Below are positions 17,226 to 30,117 of a stretch of DNA of 64,000 bases, in pieces. The DNA lies in contig OY978527.1 in assembly GCA_963854835.1 (NCBI GenBank), positions 34,334,540 to 34,398,539 on the forward strand, given 5' to 3'. Numbering within the stretch: position 1 is the first letter of the stretch; every line of letters begins with the position of its first letter. This stretch comes from Megamerina dolium (Eukaryota > Arthropoda > Insecta > Diptera > Megamerinidae). The notes beneath the pieces were generated by a model. It had not been told where the DNA came from and made no database searches. It saw only the letters and a program-made list of their open reading frames with translations. The translations under genes and the position numbers were made by a program.

Positions 17226-17569
17226 AGCGCTGCTGATTTGTTTAAAACGTTCGGTTGCAGATTACGGTTCGGTTTCGGTTTCTAATCTATGACGAGCCCG
17301 AAAAAGGTAGTCTCATTTATAAGTTCGACGCATGTGTTGTCGTGAATGAGAGGTGAGAAAGTTTCGGATTTATATCTGCTAGTGAATAGAACCACCTCTT
17401 CAGGAGTATACTCATATATAATAAACTAAATAAGGTGCAGATTCCTTATATTTAAGAAGTTCAATGATTGGGCATACATCTGGACATTCTTATTACCACT
17501 TGGAAGAAAAACATAAAATTTAAAAGAAATCAAATGAAGGTGAAAGCTGTTTGTCTTCATTAGTTGTTC

Positions 17570-17880
17570 TATAATCCACACTTTAAATGCAATTCAAAAT
17601 GCTTATCTACAACATAAAGTAATTATAAAATCTATTGGAACTTATGGCTGTCAACTATGGGGAAGTGTAAATCGTTCAAATATAGAACTAAGTCGAAATT
17701 CTGTGGTCAATAACCCTGGTTTGTCTCTAACGCCAACATCCACAAAGACCTACAAATATCTATATTGGAAGAAAAACTAGTTTCACTAAAATACATTCAA
17801 AACCTTCAAAACATTCAAAAGCTCTTGCAAGAGACCGTCTTAACATAATTTATCAAAACCTGTATGAAACTCTATTTTCG
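17570..17880 (+). pseudogene. Jockey-like LINE fragment (ORF2 C-terminal region)
   Basis: Translation gives IKSIGTYGCQLWGSVNRSNI (Jockey-type IKPIWTYGIQLWGSASNSNI), then, after a frameshift, NIHKDLQISILEEKLVSLKY. This is the region after the RT domain. Only about 300 bp remain. The element at 57317-58560 contains the equivalent region in the opposite orientation. Confidence 0.7.
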
Positions 17881-20800
17881 TTTGCTTCACACATTAGTAT
17901 TATCATTATCATAATTATTTATGAAATTAGATTATATTTTTTTGTGCCAATGGGCATCAAATGTAGTACCTTTTTGGTCATACAGTTTTATTTTACTTGC
18001 TCGATAATATCAAGCGAACCTGCTTCACTATATCAATGTCAACTAATTCACTGAGAACATGGTTGTGACTGCATACTTAGTACTCGCCGCCAACGCAAAT
18101 TGGAGAATATGCAGGATTTTCCTCTAGCAACCACTCGGTTATTCACTAACAAAGTACTTTCCGCTGTTAATGAGCTTTGAACGCATGTTTGTGACAAACA
18201 ATTTTATTTGCAACAACTTGTTCCTCCTAATTTTCGATTAGGGATATTGTAAATTATTAGTAAAAACATTTAGAAATGTTTATACATATGTGCATTTCAA
18301 GGGAAAGGGCAAAATCTTGATTTTATGAACGTTAAAATAAGCAAAACAAGTAGAATTCACAATATCAGATCATGTACGTGCTGTATAGCACTGCGTGAGT
18401 GAAATCGTAAATTTAAAAACTACATATAAACAAGTATATATGCCACCAGGATATATTTAAAAGGATTCTGACGGAATTTCATTGATTTTGCTTCTTGTTG
18501 TTTTTGTGTTTTTAATTTCCGATGGTGTTGACAACTAATATATCAACGATTTTACGGGTGTTCTGCATGTCAGTAGATATGTACATGATAAAAATAACAA
18601 GAAATATTTTCCATACAAAATGCATTGGAATCCAGGTTTAGCATCATTTTAACATACTCTCAATACTCTCACTACTACGAGGAGTACATGGTACATTCGG
18701 AAATATCAAATAATGTTGCTGAAACATGTATATATGCATAAAATCGCATATAAGTACGTATACTTAATGATAATGACTCTAGTAGACTATTTTTCATTGA
18801 TAACTGCAAATTAAGTATACTGATATCAACGTTTTTTTCACTTCTGAATGAAAACGATGTATACGCAAGCCAGCCAAAGCAGTAGTCTCTATAGATGGAG
18901 GTAATAACAGTAGCACTAATACACATACACACACATACACTCTTATTGTGACTGCGAACGCTGTAAACAATTTGCAACTTGTTTAGCTTGTTAGCAATTA
19001 ATTAAATAGAGAATGTAAGCGCAACAACGATTTTAACTTTTCAACACCATTTATTTTACATTCGTATCGAGGAGATACCGTACAATCACAATACCATACA
19101 CAATGAATGATTCAACTAACAACGAAAATGATGTAGATACCACCGCCATAAAGTATTTAATTACGCCAACATTAGTTATACGCCTCCCAAATATTACCAG
19201 CACGTAGTATTCAAGCAAAAGTGGCTTCTGCTGCGGCTATTCTCAAAAACATCGCCTTTCATTTGCATAATATATCATTTTGAGGAGGTTGAGCTGGATT
19301 TTTGTCGTAAATATTGCATTTAGTGTCATTAAGCAGTGAAGACAACAAGACAACAAGTGCTTGTTGTGTGTGAGTAAATACATATGTATGTATATTGTAT
19401 ATTGTATATTGGAGTGTCTCGCCAAAAAAAAGGAGTTATGGTTGCCAACTAAAAGTACAGCTTGATATATTTTACAGAGATTCCCATTATACAATCGATC
19501 TAATTTACAATCCCACACATCTTAAATACAATACACAGAACCTTAGCTACTGAAAAACGATTTTTATTTTGTATCGGCATTGAGCCACTCCAATGTACAT
19601 ATATACGATACATATGTGTATAGGATATTGAATTTTATTCTCGATTTTTTAAATTTGGACACGTTTTAGCATCGTCTTGTAATTTATGTATTTGTTGCCA
19701 CTATTATTAAGCAATAATTTTTGCTGCTTAAGTGCAAGCGGTAGGCATTTAAATATTTTCTTTTCCGCTATTGAGCTAAATATGTGAATTGTTGTTACAC
19801 TGTGAGAAATTCGGAAGATTTATTTCGAAATATTAATTGAAGGTATCAACACATTTGAAGAAAATGTGTGTGTATCATGTCCATGAAAATTACGGGTTTC
19901 AACGCAATCCTTTAAATCACTAAAAATCTATACAAATGAATTTAAAAATTACCAAAATAACTAAAAATCCTCATTTGATTAGAATAATTAAGGTAAAAGT
20001 TCGGTCAGTATATATTTACTACTGCTTGTCTATAAAATTTATTGAATTATTTGAAACATGTTTGTTTGTATATGTTGCAAAGCAACTGGTTGCTTTTGAA
20101 ACATGATATTTATGTACCCAACCATTTGTGCTGAGTCATTCCACTATAACAATAATAATAGAAAGTCAGAACAAAAAGTTGGGATAACTTTTCAATTTCG
20201 ATTTTTCCCAGCGGGTGCCAACAAAACATTGCCTGGTGATTATTGCGTGATGGACCCCCATTAAAATTGAAGGTGGCATCACAAAGCAAGCAGAACTTGC
20301 GACATGATGATATCCTCATTAACAAATTCAAGTGTCACCATATAGCGCACATAACAAACTATATGACGAACAGTGAGTTGACTTGCGATGAGTTCAGCAA
20401 GGATAGGGCTAGCCTCATTAAAGCCATTTCGAAAGAAATACGATCGATTCAGACGTTTAGCATAAATAGCTTTATAACTTTCCTTTAGAATTTCATAGTC
20501 CAGGTTAAAATTTCTTAGAACCAGGAAGAATTCTTTATTTCAAAGGAGAAAGATATAAGAGAGACTATGGACGACAGAACTTGGAATAAAGCAAACTTTA
20601 AAAGACAGAAATACAACCAACTGGGATTGATCCAAACAAACAAGCTGCGCCGATATCATAGTGAGTTTCATAATTTGCTTCCCACATTTTGATTAGGGAG
20701 GTAGAATCAGTGGACAGAATATGATTTTTTTGGTAATTTTTCAATTTTAAAGCGCTATATAGGTAATTATAGCCAGCCCTAAGACTTTTTCAACAAGTTG

Positions 20801-20986
20801 TCATTTTTTTAAATCTGTAAATTATCAAATGAGCTATAAAAACATTTCACGGTGCTAAAAGGGTTATGAAAAAAAAACATTATTTTTGTACCGAGAACCT
20901 TTCAACATATGCTTTCAACAAAGGGGTGAAATTTTGAAACTTTTTTTTGTTTTGGATTGGGAGCGTTCCACCTTAATGTACATATA
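17881..20986. other. Intergenic DNA, no gene seen
   Basis: No coding region recognised. A sequence CCACCTTAATGTA at 20969-20981 looks like the right end of a MITE of the TACATTA family, immediately left of the complete copy at 20987. Its own left end is not clear. Confidence 0.45.
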
Positions 20987-21130
20987 TACATTAGAGTGGT
21001 CCATACTTTCGAATTAAGTGAAAAAAAGTGCAGAAATTTTTTAATTTAATGCATTTAATTGCAATTTTAAATTCAGAAAATTAAGAATCTCTCACTTTCA
21101 AGCATCCAGATGGAGAACCACTCTAATGTA
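20987..21130. mobile_element. Short MITE, 144 bp, perfect 14-bp inverted ends
   Basis: Begins TACATTAGAGTGGT and ends ACCACTCTAATGTA, an exact inverted repeat of 14 bp. The interior is AT-rich and non-coding. If the outer TA is the target duplication, it fits a Tc1/mariner-type MITE. Confidence 0.7.
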
Positions 21131-21514
21131 CATACTCGTGCATTTGTTATGAATATATTTATTATGATTTTCGCTGTTGTGCGGCGCAAACAATTTTTAA
21201 TTGTTTGAAGTCTTTAAAATTTATTTCACTGATTTTTGCAATTTAAGGTAATTATTATGTACCGCAGGCGTAATTTTAACACCTCGATATACGTTCGACA
21301 AATATAGGTAGATGATAGTGTAAAGAAAATTTATAATAATAAAAAAAAATGAAATGTAAGTTGCAGCAAGAACCAAAGAGGAAGAAAAAAAAACGTAAAT
21401 TGTGTGCAAAAATCTCATCATCATCATCATCACACACCTCACTGCTTCTTAGAAACCTTTCAACACTTTCAATGCGGCACGATCACTGATCAACATCTGC
21501 GACAATGGTAGCAC

Positions 21515-21535
21515 CAGCAGCAGCAGCAGCAGCAG
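21515..21535. repeat. (CAG)7 trinucleotide repeat
   Basis: Seven CAG units. Minus-strand translation gives an Ala run inside a 111-residue frame (21818-21483) that otherwise shows no recognisable domain, so I do not call a gene. Confidence 0.9.
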
Positions 21536-23607
21536 CTCCAACCGCATTCGCTACACATGCACATGTGTAATAGCAACAGCGGGGGATGTTGTTTATATGT
21601 TTATCGTGTTGTAGAAAATTGAGAACCAAAAAAGCAACAAACAAACAAAAAAAAAACGAGCATTCAACAGCACCAGTCATCCAATTTGTGCTTTGGGCCA
21701 CGATTAAATACTTTGCTGTTATTTTCGCACTTCGACAATATTTTTTCGCACCTTTGTAGCTTCTAATTTGATGGCGTACGCACGCCATCTTCACTATACT
21801 TATGTCTTGTATGTACATTCGTGCGTGTTTGGTTTAGCTGTTACGTGTATTATTGTTGATATATTCACACCTCACGGTTCGGCAATGTGTTGCCATTGAA
21901 AGCCATTATCAGCAAAAAGTCATCAGCGCCAATTTTGGTAGCATTTGCTTTTCAACGCACACCATCTCATCTCATCTCCGCACATCATCGGCCGTTCAGT
22001 GGCAATGGCAATGAACACAATGAACCATTAATACTTTATATTTCGCCATGGCACATTGCTGTAAGCGAATCCTGGCTATGTTGCGCGTATCCTGTCAACA
22101 CTTTGACGCTATGGTTAAAACGACTCTGTCTCTCAATCACAACGTGAGGTGCATTTGAAGAAGGTTCCACTGATGGTTAGTTGGTTGGTTGGTTTGATGA
22201 TTATACTTATATGCACGCATATCCATTGTTGTCAGTATTGCTAAGACTGACGGTACATAATGTGAGTGTTGTTGGGGAAATAATTCTTCACACCATTCTT
22301 TTGCAATTATAGCTGTACGCTTGTATAAATTACCGTTATTAAGTGAGAACGTGTGAATTTTATCATTTTTCACATTGTTCAAATATCAAATATTGAAATG
22401 AAAAGTTGCCTTTGTATGAGTTAATAACCATTACAAAATATTACGTTGAATAAAAAATTTTATTTTACAAATAACAGAGCCGACTAGGAAGAAAGCACTA
22501 AATCTTAATAAATAATTTATTTTTGAAGTCTACGGCAAAGAGATTATCACCAAATAACCAACAGCAAGTTTGTTAATAAGTGCCAATTGTTTTTGGCGCC
22601 GAATTCGAAAAGAACTGGGACACTTAAAAAAAAAAATTCAATTGAAATAAGATCTTTTAACAAAATGGCACATAGAAGTTCACTTGATCCACAAGATCTG
22701 CAATAATTCTGATATTGTCATAATATCATCATTATTTTATCACATTTATAACTCAAAATGACCATTAACCCGTTTATGTCCTGAAAAAAAAGAAAGCAGT
22801 TCAAGCGTAAAGGTGGTTGAGGAAGTCCAATGGTAAGTTCGTCGTAAGCTGGTCATTTTCAAAAACCTAATTGACAAAAATTTTTTTATATTAATTTATT
22901 TCGTTTTTAAAACATCACTTTGTTTTTTTTTTTTGTACATTTTTTCTTGAAATTGCTACTCAATTGATCTCATGGAACACCCATAAAATAGTTAATAAAT
23001 GAGCTGTCACAATTTCAACCATTATCACCGATCACCACCGATTCGATCAATATCATGCTTACATACTTTCTATTTTCCACGGCCCACATCAGTAACATTT
23101 ATGTATGTAGATCACACATTATAAAGATGCTCTTGTAAATCACGTTTACACGTGCGATAACAGTTCGGTACGTGTGCACGTCACAGAAATGTGTATGTGT
23201 GTGTGTGACATGAATGATAATTTCTTTGAATTTAGAATGATATGAAAGATTTACAATAGCAGTAATAATCGGTCATAGAATTACGAATTAGGACCATGTT
23301 TTACGGATATGGGTCATTCTGTTATAAATAAATCGCACGGATTTGGCAAAAAAAATAAAATTTGAAATTTTTAAATCGGCCGAAAATTAAAAACAAAAAC
23401 CTTTTATGAAAAATACAAATATACCTGTATATAGATTTCTCTTGGAAACATTTTGCAACGGAATATCGTCCCGGAGACGGTGAAATTACTTTTTGATGGC
23501 ACCAATAAACTCGCCATACATTTTTACAAAATTGTCGAAAAAAGGAGCTATTTTTTGTTTTTTAGATATTATCACAATTTTTATTTACCGTGACCTATAT
23601 GAGTCTG
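21536..23607. other. Intergenic DNA, no gene seen
   Basis: Short frames only, none with recognisable domains. Base composition is less AT-skewed around 21880-22140 than nearby, but without a coding signature I can defend. Confidence 0.4.
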
Positions 23608-23795
23608 TGAGCGTAGGTGCCTTAGCTTAGTGGTTAGTGCGTTGGCCGTCTGACCTGCAGGTCGTGTGTTCAATCCATGGTTGAAGCATACATTTAAAAT
23701 TGAAAAGATTTTTCTGTAGAATTGTAGAACGATATGAAATTATCTATGCAACGGATGTTGAACGAACTGAATCGAACCAATAGAACCCGAGACAT
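23608..23795 (+). mobile_element. tRNA-derived SINE, copy 3 (divergent, head only)
   Basis: The head matches the SINE family: A-box region TTAGCTTAGTGGTTAGTGCG at 23622, GACCTGCAGGTCGTGTG, and a B box GTGTTCAATCC at 23666-23676. The body starts GAAAAGATTTTTCTGTAGAA. It diverges strongly after about 23730 and lacks the standard 3' end. As a tRNA it would have mismatched stems, so a genuine tRNA gene is unlikely. Confidence 0.7.
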
Positions 23796-23901
23796 TGACC
23801 TAACGGTATTGAGTTAAAAAACTTTTCTGAGAGAAACTTATTTTACGTAAAAAAATTTCAGCCGAATCTGAGGCATCAAATCCTGAAAGTTGTGCGATAT
23901 A

Positions 23902-24684
23902 CGGGGGGGTCCCAGAACTACCCGCACTAGCTTGAAAAAAATTACTTCTGTCAAAAGTGGAAACCTTATAAAACATATGTTTTAAGTTTGAAGGAGCCAT
24001 CGACAATTAACGACCTCAGTGAATTTGTAAACATGGAAAAAATTGGTCACCGTTATGTAATTCAATACTGTCATTTGAAAGTTCTCAGTCCAACGAATAT
24101 TAAAGCCGAACTATATTCTACTCTGGGGGAGTCTACTCCTTCGTTTACGACCATTAAATATCGGGTGGCAGAGTTTAAGCGAGGTCGTACGAGCTGCCAA
24201 GTCGAATACCGTAGTGGTCGACCAATTGAGGTGACCACGCCAGAAACGGTTAAGAAAATCCACAAAATGGTGTTGGATGATCGCCGACTGAAAGTGCGTG
24301 AGCTAGGTGAAATTATAGTCATTTCAAAAAGTGTTAAACATCGTATATTGATCGAAAATTTGGAGATGGGTGCCGCGTTTGCTCACAATAGAACAAAAAC
24401 ACCAGTTCACACATCCACTATTGCGATGGTCAAAATCAATGAGTTAAAACACCTTATTCGCCAGATTTAGCCCCTTCGGATTTTATTCTATTTCCAAATT
24501 TTGAAAAAATTGCTTGGTGGTAGAAGATTTACAAAACAATGAAGAAGTGGAGTCTGCGGTAGACGGCTATTTTAATGAGCTAGACAGTTAATACTATAAA
24601 CAGGGTATCGAAGCTATAGAATATTGCTGGGAAAAGTGTATAGAGCTAAAGGAGATTATATTGAGGAATAAAGAAAAATTTCCC
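23902..24684 (+). pseudogene. Mariner element relic, internally deleted (lineage 2)
   Basis: The 5' terminal repeat begins after TA at 23900-23901 (CGGGGGGGTCCCAGAACTAC). The transposase starts at ATG 24033 (MEKIGHRYVIQY). It runs through a helix-turn-helix region (AELYSTLGES, VAEFKRGRTSCQ, GRPIEVTTPETVKKIHKMVL) to about residue 110. There it joins directly to TPVHTSTIAMVKINELK, so most of the catalytic domain is deleted. A frameshifted remnant of the C-terminus (NEEVESAVDGYFNELDS) follows, and the copy stops at about 24684 without its 3' terminal repeat. The same family lies at 44943-46063. Confidence 0.85.
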
Positions 24685-24709
24685 TTCAGAAAACTATTTC
24701 AGATCATTT

Positions 24710-25295
24710 GCATTTGGCTGGATTCGTTCAGAAGCACGATAAGTGAATGCCGTATGAACTGGGTGAGAAAAATTGATTCAACTTCATTTGCGAATGCAAT
24801 AATTTGCTGAAGCGGCTGGAAAACAGGCAATTTCTGAAACGAATGGTTACTGTTTATGAGAAAATGATCATATAGAAGAAGAGGCGATCTGATAGGCTAG
24901 AAATAATCGCAAAGCCATATTTGCGGAATTAGAAGGCAATGTCCTAATATTGGTGGCAATGGAACGGAGCCATTCATTACAGGCAGTTTCAGCCTGGACA
25001 AACGATCGATTTAGAAATTTAACGTGGGCAACTAATGAATTGAGCAAAATAGTGAAACAAACATAAACAAGAATTTACAAATATTTCCCCGTGAAAGTTT
25101 TGGAAACCCTGGGAAAACTGGAGGAGCTTGGTTGAGAAGTTTTAGTTCATGAACCATACAACCCTGACATTTCATTTTCATACTATCATCTATTTCGTTT
25201 GATCGAAAACTACATAAGGAATAAAATAATTTGCAGTCTAAAGCTGACTTCAAAAATAATTTGTCGGCGTTCTTTGGCCAGACGTTCTACGAGGG
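24710..25295 (+). pseudogene. Second mariner transposase relic (lineage 1 or 3)
   Basis: Directly downstream of the truncated mariner. Recoverable translation includes PYELGEKN, then LLKRLENRQFLKRMVT (mariner consensus ENRPFLKRMVTGDEKW, here VYEKMI so the first catalytic Asp is lost), and later EVLVHEPYNPDISFSYYHLF, the HPPYSPDLAPSDYHLF block. Here SFSYYHLF replaces APSDYHLF, so the last catalytic Asp is lost too. It has many stops. It belongs to a mariner lineage different from the element to its left and is clearly older. Confidence 0.7.
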
Positions 25296-26784
25296 TTGAC
25301 ACCTATATCCCACTTCATGACTGGACTGGTTTTGGTCAATAAGAGACTGAGACAACTAGTCTCATAGATCACACTTGTAAACGAACGGCTAGCTATCGTC
25401 CGCCATTGGGAACAATTCTTTTACATCAGTCTAATCTGTGCACACGCTCCAATGCGACCAAAGGAAGTTGTTTCACTGCCTTCCGGATTCAAATGACATA
25501 GCAAACATATTTTAGAATAATCTCATAGGGTAATATTTTTCGAAATTATATATAAACAAGAGTTATTGCAATGCATATTGTATTGTTAGTTCATCCCTTA
25601 ACGATATTTTGTGTATTTTCTCATTCAGTATACTTGCAATTCTATTTAATTTTTTTACGATTTCCTAATTGAAGCATATATTGTAATATTTTCCTGATAA
25701 TTGAGAAAATATTCAAATAAAAACATTCTATTACAATATTTACACCGGGCATATTTCAAGGTTATATAGAACAATGTGCTATATTCTCTAGTCAGAAGAA
25801 TTCAGATATTCTCAATAATCGCTGTAATGAAAGGAGGATCTTTGCTATTTTTATGATCCTCATATTTTATGTTAAATCGATTTATTCCTTCATTACTCTG
25901 CTGAGTTTATTTTCCATACAATAATAGATTAAGGGATGTTCGAAATTTATTGCAGCTACACATAGAATAGAATAGAGGGAAATTTCCCAACATAAAGATT
26001 TTCCAAAATACATAGCAACAAGGGATGAATGCTTTAGTTAAACATTTGATCACACAGGCAGCATCATAAAAATTAAGATTGAGTTTAGTGGTTGAAATAA
26101 CATTTGATTTAATTTCGCAATAGATGTCGCTGTTTGAACTACCCTCAATATTATTTGATTCTATGCTCGATTCTATCGACGAAATGCATGCAAATCGACG
26201 AAGATTGAGCTTAAAATAAGTAAAATTTGTTGTACTTACAAACAATGGTCAATACGTATCGGCAGGTAACGGATGATCTGTACCGATCTATTTCATACAA
26301 AAGTCATAAAAGCGATTAGTCAAAACGGATTGGTAGGTAACAGAGCGTATATATAATCATATTTCTATTTTATATTATGCCTAGCTATCTCTTTTCTACT
26401 CATATACGGTCGCATACGGACTAAGCTAACCGTGATGACTGATCGCACTATCATTCGTGTTATTGCGCAACTATTTGACACACGCACTTTATGGCAGCAC
26501 CATCACTTCAATGATGTGAGGCATGAAAGTGTGTCATTTGGCCAAGTTAATATAAATATTTCAATAAACACTACAAATTAATTTGATCGAATTTTACTGT
26601 CAGCTCTAGTTCAGTTCCCGTGAGCTCGGTGAGCATTATAACCGTTAAAATCTTTTAGAAGATCTTCAAATATTTATAAGGACTTTCCGCAAAAATTGCA
26701 ATTACCCCGGTATTGATATTCGGAATTTTATTTTGACGCTCCACCCTGTGTATATATAGCATGATATATGTAGATACATATATA
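25296..26784. other. Intergenic DNA, no gene seen
   Basis: No coding region recognised. A minus-strand frame of 112 residues (26245-25907) has no recognisable motif. Confidence 0.4.
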
Positions 26785-28031
26785 CAGGGTGATTTTTTAA
26801 CAACTTTCATTTTGACAACACTGTTTTTAACAGCTCAGCTGTTTTCGTGTAACATGTTACTGTCAAACATGTTCAGTTTGGTTTAACCATGAATCGACTT
26901 ACTAACGAACAATGCTCGGTTAAGAAAGTGCATCGTGCACGTCTTCCATTTTATGGTCAGTTTGGGCGATCTTCTGAGGCGGTTATTCGGAATCATGTTA
27001 CTAAATATTCAACCAAATTTGCATTATTTGACATTAAACCACCATACATAGAGTATGGACAGAGGAAAATATAGCAGCTGTGTTCCGCCGGTGTTGTTGA
27101 TGACCGTGAATTATCGATTTGGCGCCGTTCGCAGCAATTGGATCTCTGTTACTCCACTACATGGAAAATTTTGCCGAAGGATTTCGGTGTAAAACCTTTT
27201 AAAATGCAGCTGGTACAAGAATTGAAGCCACACGACGTACCACAACGACTGACTTGGTGAATGGGCGCTGGCAAAGTTTGATGAAGATCCACTTTTTTTT
27301 TTATCGGAAAATTATGTTCAGTGACGAAGCTCATTTCTGGTTGAATGAATACGTGAACAATCAAAATTGCCGTATTTGGTGTGAAGATCAGCCAGAAACA
27401 TTGCAAGAACTGCCAATGCATTCCGAAAAACGCACTGTTTGGTGTGGATTATGGGCCGGTGGCATCATTGGATCGTACTTTTTCAAAGACGACGAAGGCA
27501 GGAACGTTACTGTGAATGGCGGGGACGCTATCGTGCGATGATTACAAACTTTTTTACCCAAAATGGAAGAGCTGTACTTGGTTGACATGTGATTTCAACA
27601 AGACGGTGCCACATGCCACACAGCACAGGAAAAAATGGCCAAATTGAGAGGCGAGTTCAGTGAACAGTTTATTTCACGTTTGGGGTCGATCAATTGGCCG
27701 CCTAAATCGTACAATTTAACGCCTTGAGACTATTTTTTTGCGGGGCTATGTTAAGGCTCATGTCTATAGCGATAAGTTCGCAACGGTCGACGCACTGAAA
27801 GCCAATATTGAAGAATTTATTCGTGAGTTACCAGCCAATATGTTGGAGAGAGTATGCTAAAATTGGATACAGCGTATGAATCATTTGGGGTGCAGCCGCA
27901 GTCAACATTTATATGAAATCCTATTTAAACATTGAATTATATAGATCATTCAAATAAAGATTTCATACATTCTCTAAATTTTATGGGTTTTTTTTTTAGA
28001 TCAAATCCAAAGGCTCTTAAAAAATCACATA
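26785..28031 (+). mobile_element. Rosa-like DD41D Tc1/mariner-superfamily element, both ends present
   Basis: The left end starts CAGGGTGATTTTTTAA directly after TA (26783-26784). The right end reads TTAAAAAATCACA, the inverted counterpart, near 28017-28030, but its last bases (expected CCTG) are changed. Length is about 1.25 kb, usual for this superfamily. It contains one broken transposase (see 26889-27935). Confidence 0.85.
26889..27935 (+). pseudogene. DD41D transposase pseudogene (rosa-like)
   Basis: Starts MNRLTNEQCSVKK, the N-terminal DNA-binding region. It changes frame after about 27074 and resumes at about 27254. The first catalytic Asp is in FSDEAHFWLNEY (codon 27323-27325), the second in FQQDGATCHTA (27602-27604), and the third in the NLTP-stop-DYF block (27728-27730). 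The last two are 41 codons apart, which defines DD41D. Stops lie at 27539, in VDM-stop-FQQD and just before the third Asp. An extra T in the run after 27730 shifts the frame. The last part reads SRSQHLYEILFKH then stop. The three catalytic Asp codons survive although the ORF is broken. I recall the rosa subfamily of tephritids as DD41D; assignment to it is inference. Confidence 0.8.
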
Positions 28032-30117
28032 TATGGTACATAAATATTTATAAGAATGATGTCAGCGAATATTGTTCGAATAATTAATCAAATTGTGAAA
28101 AAGCTAAATAGAAAAGGATTGCTTATAAAAATACACTAACAGTAGCTCGTCTAATAAAATGGCATTGCAATCAAACCTATATACAATACTTTAGATATTG
28201 TCCGCTTAGAGAAAATCAATTAAGCAAACAGAAGAAAAAAAAATGATAATAGATTGTGTGCTATGAAGAAGCCAATTTTCTCTTTTAAATCAATTTGCTG
28301 TAGACAACACCTACTGAAAATAATGGTATACCAACAAATATGCTGACCCAAAAGCAAAATTATAAATGAAAGAGTTTCGGCAAGGTATTTTGTGATCTGA
28401 TTCAGTGTTACACAGTGATGACGCAAGGATACAACAAACGTTGTCAATCCTTCGATTTTTTAATGCTTCAAATTAAACTCGGCAATCGTGCGTGTAGTAT
28501 GATGCACAGTCAGTAAAACCTTTAGAAATTCAATTCAATTTAATACTATTTGTTTTTAATCAAATAATTATGGGGCACCTTGTCCAATTTAATCGCACGC
28601 AGGTGAGCACAATTGCTCGATGATGTGTTCTGCAGCACTTTAATTAAATTTCAATTTAGATTTTTCTTTTTTTTCTTAAATATAGCAATGCATGTATCCT
28701 TTAATTCTCTATTCATAAGAATGAATATCATTGATCTAATTATTTGAGGTTTTGAGGTATGGATCCACATATCGTAGGAACTGTGATTCGAAAAATGAGT
28801 AAATAAAAGCAAGCAAGTCTATTTAAGATTTGGATTTAACTATAGCAACATGTATGTAAGCAAACTGAAATTATTTTATATTCATAATGTATTTTACTGT
28901 TGCATGCATATGCTAGTACCTACATATTATTGTCGTATGAAAGTATGCAGCAACATTGTTGCAATCATTCACAGCACGCATAAGCAATTAATTTGCAACA
29001 ATACTAACAACAACACATTACAATAATATGTAGTGTGTTTTTGATGACGCACGATTTCGAGGCATATGTATTTAATCCATTCGAAACGATTGTCGCCACC
29101 GCTGTCGACACTATCATAATACTGACAGATTGACATTGTGACCAGACCCAAGAAATTATTTAGTTGAAAAGTTTGTTATATTGGAAATGTGAATATTGTA
29201 CGAGTGTAGATCGAAAAGTATACGCTTTTGAAGACAGATGAGGCTGCTGAGGGAATTTGATGTTACAGTGGTGAACTGTCATCAGTCAAATGACATCATA
29301 TTAAATTTCAGACTGATTCATGAATTCGTTTTTATTTGGTGATCAATTAGATCACACGTGATCAATGTGTTTCGCAATAAAATTGAAAAATCATTGAGCC
29401 AAATATCTCACTTAAATGGCAAAAAATGACAGTTCACGATGGTAATTGCCAACTTTCATTAGAAACGTCATTTGTCTGCAAACTCGTAATGTAAAAGGTC
29501 ACAGAGATTGCTTAAATGATCGGATCTTTCTTACTCGATCATTATTTTATTCTATTTGCATATTTTTCGATAACAAATAGTACACTACATGGTGGCAACA
29601 CTGTTTTTTTTGTTATCTACAACTAAGAGCTAAGAACGGATAGACATCGTCGCTTAACTCTCTATACAAACTCTCTATAGTGAATTGTGTATATGCGTAA
29701 AATGAAACACAACTATTGTAGAAAAATGAAGAACAAGCGACAGAAGTAAAAGGAAATCACATTACCTATTTAGTTTTCATATGTAGGTATACGATATATG
29801 CTGTATTCGTGGATGTGGCAGGATGGGTTTATGGCATATGGTAGTACCACTGTCCCCATTTACAGCTGTCCCCTATATTTTGCATTGCTACTGCAATGCT
29901 ATTACTAGTACATATGTATGTACATATATACGAAAATAGTAGACGCAACAGAAATGGACACATACGCACGTATACATACAGTGCCATTGGCACATGACTG
30001 TCGATCACTGTGATTAACCAGTTACCATGTTTGCATTAAAGCGCCTCGTGTCTTATCCTTATTTTATGGATAAGTTTTTCCAAAATATTGTCATAATTAA
30101 TAAAGATAAAGAATTCT
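28032..30117. other. Intergenic DNA, no gene seen
   Basis: AT-rich, no coding region, RNA gene or paired element ends recognised. Confidence 0.45.

Noticed and set aside
21483..21818. 111-residue minus-strand frame with an Ala run
   Set aside because: The Ala run is the (CAG)7 repeat; there is no domain, and the flanking sequence is non-coding in character.
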